Source: Sipunculus nudus (taxonomy: Eukaryota; Annelida; Sipuncula; Golfingiida; Sipunculidae). From it: 64,000 bases of DNA. Below are positions 58,282-64,000 of this stretch, piece after piece. Positions within the stretch are counted from its first letter, which is position 1. The number at the start of each line of letters is the position of its first letter. A program made the translations under genes and the position numbers. The stretch spans positions 23,149,839 to 23,213,838 of the forward strand of contig CM049316.1 of assembly GCA_026874595.1 (NCBI GenBank). Direction: 5' to 3'. Below the pieces are notes generated by a model. The model was not told where the DNA came from. It saw nothing but the letters and a program-made list of their open reading frames with translations, and searched no databases.

Positions 58282-59127
58282 CAGTTCTGCGCAGTGTGAG
58301 TTGTCCTTAGAGGGAAACAGTCGTTTCGTCACCACAGTCATTTCGTAACCAAAGAAATGGTGACGAAGTGACCGTCAAAATACATCAGGCTGGACTTGGC
58401 CGAGCACGTTCTTAAAATCAGAAATTCAAATGCATAAGGAATGACAGAAGAACAGAATATTGATTGACAGAAGAGTGAAATATATTGCTGGGAAAATAGT
58501 TACTGCAAAAAAAAAAAGCGTTTATACTCTGCAAATGCCGTTTAAGATTTTTAAAAAGTTCTTTTGGAGACTTGTTTCTCTGTGTCAATTGTGGACGTGG
58601 ATTTTATTTAACGAAAACACCTGCGTGTGTGAAATAAAAAAACATTTCAAACGGGCTGCCGTGAGGGAATCGTTTGCGGTGAGCGGTGACGTAAATAGCC
58701 ATGGCGGCCAGTTGGCCATGCTGTGCAATGTTTGTATTTACATGTAATCCACTCCTTGCATGGTGTATCCTGAGCCGTTATTAAAAGAATCAACAACCAA
58801 TCAAACTGTTCAGTAAAGGTATCATTGTGTATCTTAATTTTAATTGTAACAGGTAACATTTCATGTGTATCTATTATATAAACAAGTACCGGCAAACGAT
58901 ATAACATGGTTAAAAGCTCATTAAACGGTAGGGGATTGTTGTTAAGGTAAATTGAACACTATTTAAACCAAGATCAACACAAATAGCGATTCAAGCGCCT
59001 GTGGCCTATCATACAAAACATTGGTGACGAAATGACCATTTGGTACCGCATGTAAATTGGTGACGAAATGACTGAGGTGACGAAACGACTGGTTCCCCCT
59101 AAGGACAGCGCACACTGCGCAGAACTG
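58282..59127. mobile_element. TIR element with repeated TGACGAAA motif, 846 bp
   Basis: Long inverted ends of about 65 bp: CAGTTCTGCGCAGTGTGAG then GTCCTTAG, GGGAAACAGTCGTTTCGTCA and CAGTCATTTCGT at the left, mirrored at the right. GGTGACGAAATGAC words recur in both arms. No transposase in the interior. Confidence 0.8.
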
Positions 59128-59357
59128 TATCCTCCTTAGGCAGGGGAAAAAAACTTGTCTCTAGCGCCCGAGTGAGTTGGACGTGTCCTGCTATCCGGCC
59201 GTTGGGCGGCTTGGTATGCTGGACTCTCATAAGATTACACTTTATCAAGTTATGGTGACGGGCTATAAGGAGCTAAACGTTAATCGACGTAATGGGGAAC
59301 ATTTTGATAGCACATGTACCTGGCGGTTAATGGGTAATATGAAAAACTAAGTTCTTT

Positions 59358-59720
59358 GGCAAAAAATGAGGTTTGGTTCACAAGCACTTTTTTTTTCAGA
59401 AATCATTGCGGGCGGGCGATTTTTTTTTTTTTTTTTTTTTTTTAACTTTTTTTCGTATGTGTCGATAAAAATGTCATATGATCAGGGAAAAGCATGATCA
59501 TAACAACAGAATGTTTTAGCTAAACAGGTAAAAGCACTACATAACCAAGGAAATCTTTTCAAAATCGTATTAATTTACATTCTTGAAAGCAAAGTCCGAG
59601 CAGCTGGAGCTCAAAAATTGGCAAGTTTCTATTGAAAATCAAAATAAAAATTTTTGATTCGGGGGTTTAAAATTGACGTGGGCAGTGCCTGAAAACCAAA
59701 ACTTTAATAAATTTTTGGCC
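59358..59720. mobile_element. GGCCAAA MITE, copy 2, 363 bp
   Basis: Same family and orientation as 56868-57210, more diverged at the left terminus (GGCAAAAAATGAGGTTTGG) and with a longer T-run. Confidence 0.8.
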
Positions 59721-59813
59721 TTAAATTGTGAATTTAATTTTTTTGTATACTTATACATAAAACAGCTCCTGTCAGTTATGCACTTTATCGTTGTGTAGTT
59801 TAACACATGCCTG

Positions 59814-59823
59814 ACTATATATA

Positions 59824-59887
<64 letters not shown>

Positions 59888-59914
59888 GTGTGTGTGTATG
59901 TGTGTGTGTGTGTG
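59814..59914. repeat. (TA)n-(GT)n microsatellite
   Basis: TA tracts broken by GTATATAC steps pass into a GT run. Confidence 0.95.
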
Positions 59915-60092
59915 TCAACAAATGATCACTCATTGGTTGATCACAATTGGAATCTGTAAAGGTACGATTGTCAATTGTGCCAAGTGGTTTTGTATCATAA
60001 TGCATGTCTAACAAATACAGGTCCGTATAGCCTAAGCAAAGTCTGAAGGGAGGGGGTAGTAAATGCTTTGTCAGATCAAAGCATTACGAGTT

Positions 60093-60403
60093 CAGGCCTC
60101 CCACACTGGCATAAAATCATAAAATTCGTAAAATTTCCCAAAATGGCATAAAATAGCATAAAATAATTAAGTTACAAAATCATAAAATCATAAAATTTTG
60201 TTGTAATTACCCAAAAACATTTGTTTCAACTTCAAATTCTATGGATATTTTGCATAGTGCCCAAACTACCATGTGTGAATATTTGCTTTGCATTTTACAC
60301 AAGTGGTGTGTGGGCTAGAGTAAAAATAGTTGTTTCTTGTAAGTGTGAAAATGTCATATGCAATATCCTTAACAGTTGTTGAGATAATCATGACCTAAAC
60401 TGC

Positions 60404-60464
<61 letters not shown>

Positions 60465-62393
60465 TATGTCACAGTGTAGATGGGAATCCAGTTGAGTTCG
60501 GAACTCAACCAGTTGAGGTGGGAATTCCGATCTATACAGCTGCGATGGAAATAGTCACTGTTATTCCAGTCACAACTAGCTGACATTGGAATATTCCAAT
60601 GTACACTGGTTAAGATTGGGATTGCCAGAAGTGAATCAGTTTACTGATATCATGAAATACACTGGTTCACTTTTAAATATCTATAAAGTCTACAGTTTTA
60701 TTGTTTACACTTTATGACAAATGCTTTTAAATTAAGTCAAATTCAATTCATTTATTTGCCACAAGATTATATATACATTATACATGAAATTGTTCATTTT
60801 TATATATATTTCTGTGACAAAGAGGACTGACTCATAGAGTGTATGTCCCCTTAGTATTATCACTAAATGTAGTAGGTTATATGGTCTACTGTGCAATAAG
60901 AAAACTAAAATTTCAGAGAAAACAAACTATAAATAAAAATTGGATCATGAAAATGGAGTAAAATATAATAAATATGGTTCTTAAATGGAGGAAAAGTATT
61001 CTCTCAGACAGCGTTTAAATGTTGATATTGTACAACAAGGATCAATATCTTATTATCTTAATAATATTGTTCCAATTACTCCAGCCCTTTTGAATTGGAA
61101 AGTTTTACTGGAGGCTGCAGTTTTACATACTGCTACATGGAAAAAAAAATGCATTCTTCTTGTTCTGTAATGATGTACATCTCAGTTTACAGTATAATTC
61201 AAATAAAATTAAATGTAACATTTCATAGTTAACCTTATACATAAACAAACTAACACTATAATTGTTTATATATTCTGGATAAGCTATTGAAAAAAATATC
61301 ATTTTGTTGTCATAATTAATAAATATGTAAAACCATGATAGTGTGGTTAATTGTTTTAATGTTTTATTCCTTAATACTTTTATCTAGTCTATTTTGAAAT
61401 AAAACTGCAGCTAGATTTCATTGTAAATTGTTGTTCATGAGCTGTGGTCTCCATTCTCCAGCTGATGTTCTTAAAATCAGGTTTACATCATATGAAGGCT
61501 CCACAGAAGAAAACTTTATGACCCTTCATGTCATATGTTACAATATTAAACCAAATCATCTCTAGGAATGGACGCTGTAGCTGTTGTGGAAGTTGTTTCA
61601 ATGAATGCCATATTTGGTTTAAACAATATTTTTTATTGCAAAACAAAGCAATGAGGATTGGAAAACAGGGCACAGCCCTATATCAATTCCTCTCCTCTAT
61701 GCCATATTTTAGTAAAACAAATTTGTTTTCAATATCATTACAGCTTTATAACAGTACTGGATGTTGTTTCATAAAGTGCTGTATTTAGAAGGAAAAAAAA
61801 TTTCATTATAAGCTTGGAAGCTTTTATAACTTTAGAATTATCATTAATCATTTAAAGCCAAAAGATTCACTCTATAAAACATTTTTTCTACATTTGATGT
61901 GCTTATCAGTGTTAAATAGATCCTTGAGTGTTTAAATTATTTATTGTAAATGCTGCATACTGCATAGTTTAAATTGTGGTTACAATTTAGTTCTGGAATT
62001 GCTTTGTTTTAAAATAGTGCTGGAAATATAGAAAATAAGGCCAGTTTGAGGAAAAGGATAAACTTCTTATGCTGTAGTCCTAAGAAGAATCATAATTAAC
62101 ATTACTAGCTTACTTGTTGAGGTTCTTTCTGGCTCATTTGTGTGGGGACTCCTACATTGGTGTCCCAGTAGTAGGAGTCAGAAACTATAGAATCAGGTTT
62201 CTGTTTTTTTTTCTTCAACTGTATTACCTATGTTATAATCATGTGCAAATGCTATGAATATTATAGGGACGTAGTCTGAACAACATAAACTAACATATAA
62301 AAGGCGCTTGTAAAGAGCATAAAAATGTCATAAAATTTTACATTAAATGTCATAAAATCATGAAAAAATTCTCAAAAGTGAGTGGGGGGCCTG
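60093..62393. mobile_element. hAT-like TIR element, 2.3 kb
   Basis: Left CAGGCCTCCCACACTGGC then ATAAAATCATAAAATT. Right, on the reverse strand, CAGGCCCCCCACTCAC, then a gap, then CATGATTTTATGACATTTAA. CATAAAAT words recur in both arms. The flanks share only CGAGT, so a full 8-bp duplication is not shown. The interior has a long TA microsatellite (60405-60461) and no transposase frame. Confidence 0.65.
60405..60461. repeat. (TA)n microsatellite
   Basis: Uninterrupted TA run. Confidence 0.95.
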
Positions 62394-63940
62394 CGAGTGG
62401 ACGAAGCTTTCGAGGGGTGAGGGGGGAATCCCCCTCACAAGGTGTGGAAATTTGTTAAAGTACATGCTTTTAACTCGCATTTCTGGGGGTATATTTCTTA
62501 TAATATAAGCTCTTTCAATATAAACTTTTATTTACGTGGCTTCAAGCATTTTTCTGAAATCAATAAATAAATCATTTTGAAGTTAATATGTCGAATCATA
62601 TATTGAATAAATTCCCAGCATGGATATTAATTATTACTGAAAATCGATAGGTGGATATGTGAATAATTACGAATGTAGCATATTGTGTGAAAACGAAATG
62701 ACAACGCAAGATTAGTACATGTTATAATTTTAAAGAAATGACGCAGAAAACCAAGAAATTCAATCGAATTTGGTAAATTTATACTACTTTAAAAATAGCG
62801 CCTGTCAGCTGAGGGAGGCCACAATCCTATGATGGTCGGTTAATAGCATGTGAAGAATGTGTCCGTCGCATGGCGCCACCTACCGTCAAATGACATAAAC
62901 ATTTGTAAAATGCATACTTGAAATAATACCCCCCTTTATTCTACAAATTTATTCAAAGGCAACCTGTTCTTACATAACATATATGATTTAAAATGTTGCT
63001 ATTTGATAACAGGGAGTTTTGTCTTTTTTTTAGATCTTGAGACTATCAATTTTAAAATAATAATTTTGAGACTACCTAAAATATACTTTTAAGATTATTT
63101 TATAAAAAGAAATCGACTTTGCACCCGTGCATTTTTTAACAATCGTTTTGTATTTTTGACGTCCCCTCCGTCATGGGAACAATTTTTAACCAGAAAACAT
63201 CAGGTTCATAGAATATGAATCACTACCTGCAGTTGAATTTTCACCGTACGTGTTCGTTCATTGGCAAAATAAGTGTATTGTAGGGAGCGAAATGCAGGTG
63301 GGTTATATTACTGGAAAACATGATGCGGAGATCCCCTTTGACATGTATAATAGAACTTAAATAGGATATTGGTAGTAAAGACATATAGTCACAATTAAAA
63401 AAAATGCTTTAAATCCCCCAAATCTATAGAGCTGAGAAAGAATTCCGAAAAAAAATCATGTTTCGGAAAAAAAAATAGATAACCACAAGGAGCTTAAAAA
63501 TCAAGATTATTTTAGTAGTGTATGATATAAATGGCCGTGGAAATTGTGAACTAAGCCGGGTGTATTCTGCATATTATGCCGATTTGGACGTACGAAAAAA
63601 AACCCGAATAATTCCGCTTCATACTCAACATTGACAAAAAAAAAGCTGAGAGAGAGATAGAGAGACATAAACTTTACCTGTATATATGTCCTATTAAAGG
63701 CAAGATAAATGGAAAATTAAATGGTACCCAGTTCACCTCACGGGTCTTATCCACACCCACAATATCGTGATATACTACAAACAAGATTACACATCGTGTC
63801 TCCCCTGTGGTGAAGTGAGCAAAAAGGAAACTAATGCATGGATGTTGTAAGTCTATCTTGGTGTGGAAACGAATGTGAGAGAATCCTGCCGGTTGGTAAC
63901 AAGCATACATTAATTGTTTTAACTTGCTGCTGGTCGCGTA
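62394..63940. other. Intergenic, no gene recognised
   Basis: AT-rich, with G-rich GGGGTGAGGGGGGAATCCCCC at about 62414-62434 forming a small hairpin. A minus-strand frame at 63674-63910 is not recognisable. Confidence 0.4.
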
Positions 63941-64000
63941 AAATCTATCTATATAAAGTTTGGCGCAAAAAAGGCGGCCTACTTATTGAGAGTCATGGTG
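63941..64000 (+). promoter_or_regulatory. Possible core promoter and start of a gene running off the right edge
   Basis: TATATAAAG at 63950-63958 is followed directly by TTTGGCGCAAA at 63959-63969, a match to the E2F consensus TTTSGCGC. An ATG with G at +4 begins at 63995. TATA-to-ATG distance is about 45 bp, which would give a very short leader. Only two codons are visible, so no product can be named. Confidence 0.3.

Noticed and set aside
59772-60586. Open frames rich in IYIYIY or HTHTHT
   Set aside because: Translations of TA and GT microsatellites.
63674-63910. 78-codon minus-strand open frame near the right edge
   Set aside because: No family recognised; unsupported by context or motifs.

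Overview
This is eukaryotic, animal-type genomic DNA. It is AT-rich, the short coding exons have GT/AG borders, the introns run from a few hundred bases to several kilobases, and dispersed and terminal-inverted repeats are dense. The genes resemble bilaterian proteins without being vertebrate-like. The repeats (TGACCTTGACCTTTGACC arrays, AACAAGAGCACC-type elements, a tRNA-type SINE, a CR1/L2-type LINE tail) suggest a marine invertebrate, possibly a mollusc or other lophotrochozoan. The phylum is an inference.

Five protein-coding genes can be supported. From left to right they are: the first coding exon of UBA2 (minus, 3981-4124, the rest lying off the left edge); an ABHD4/ABHD5-type alpha/beta hydrolase (minus, 8765-15997, six coding exons, 372 aa); the C18orf21/RMP24 homologue, a putative RNase MRP subunit (plus, 19192-25626, five coding exons, 282 aa); MRPL3 (minus, 27097-39696, nine exons, 366 aa); and URI1 (plus, 40751-51894, nine coding exons, 423 aa). 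I joined the exons by hand. Every junction keeps frame, and one intron is GC-AG. The genes work in unrelated pathways: SUMO activation, lipid metabolism, RNase MRP, mitochondrial translation and prefoldin-like/RNA polymerase assembly. They are neighbours, not a functional cluster. MRPL3 and URI1 are head to head, with start codons 1,055 bp apart. RMP24 and MRPL3 are tail to tail.

Repeats fill most of the remainder. A foldback-like element (297-3222) lies in UBA2 intron 1. Two copies of a second foldback family bracket the hydrolase gene. A nuclear-receptor half-site array (22.7-24.1 kb) occupies RMP24 intron 4. Two inverted-repeat elements sit side by side in MRPL3 intron 1. From 52 to 64 kb the window is almost entirely non-autonomous DNA transposons, at least one nested, plus microsatellites. 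A TATA box and an E2F-like site precede an ATG at the right edge.

The most unusual signals are two minisatellites that grew out of splice junctions. In URI1, about 45 units of roughly 31 bp repeat the end of exon 2 together with its 5' splice site. In the hydrolase gene, about six 60-bp units repeat the 3' splice site and first codons of exon 3. The hydrolase also combines the catalytic serine typical of ABHD4 with the two residues reported to let ABHD5 activate ATGL.
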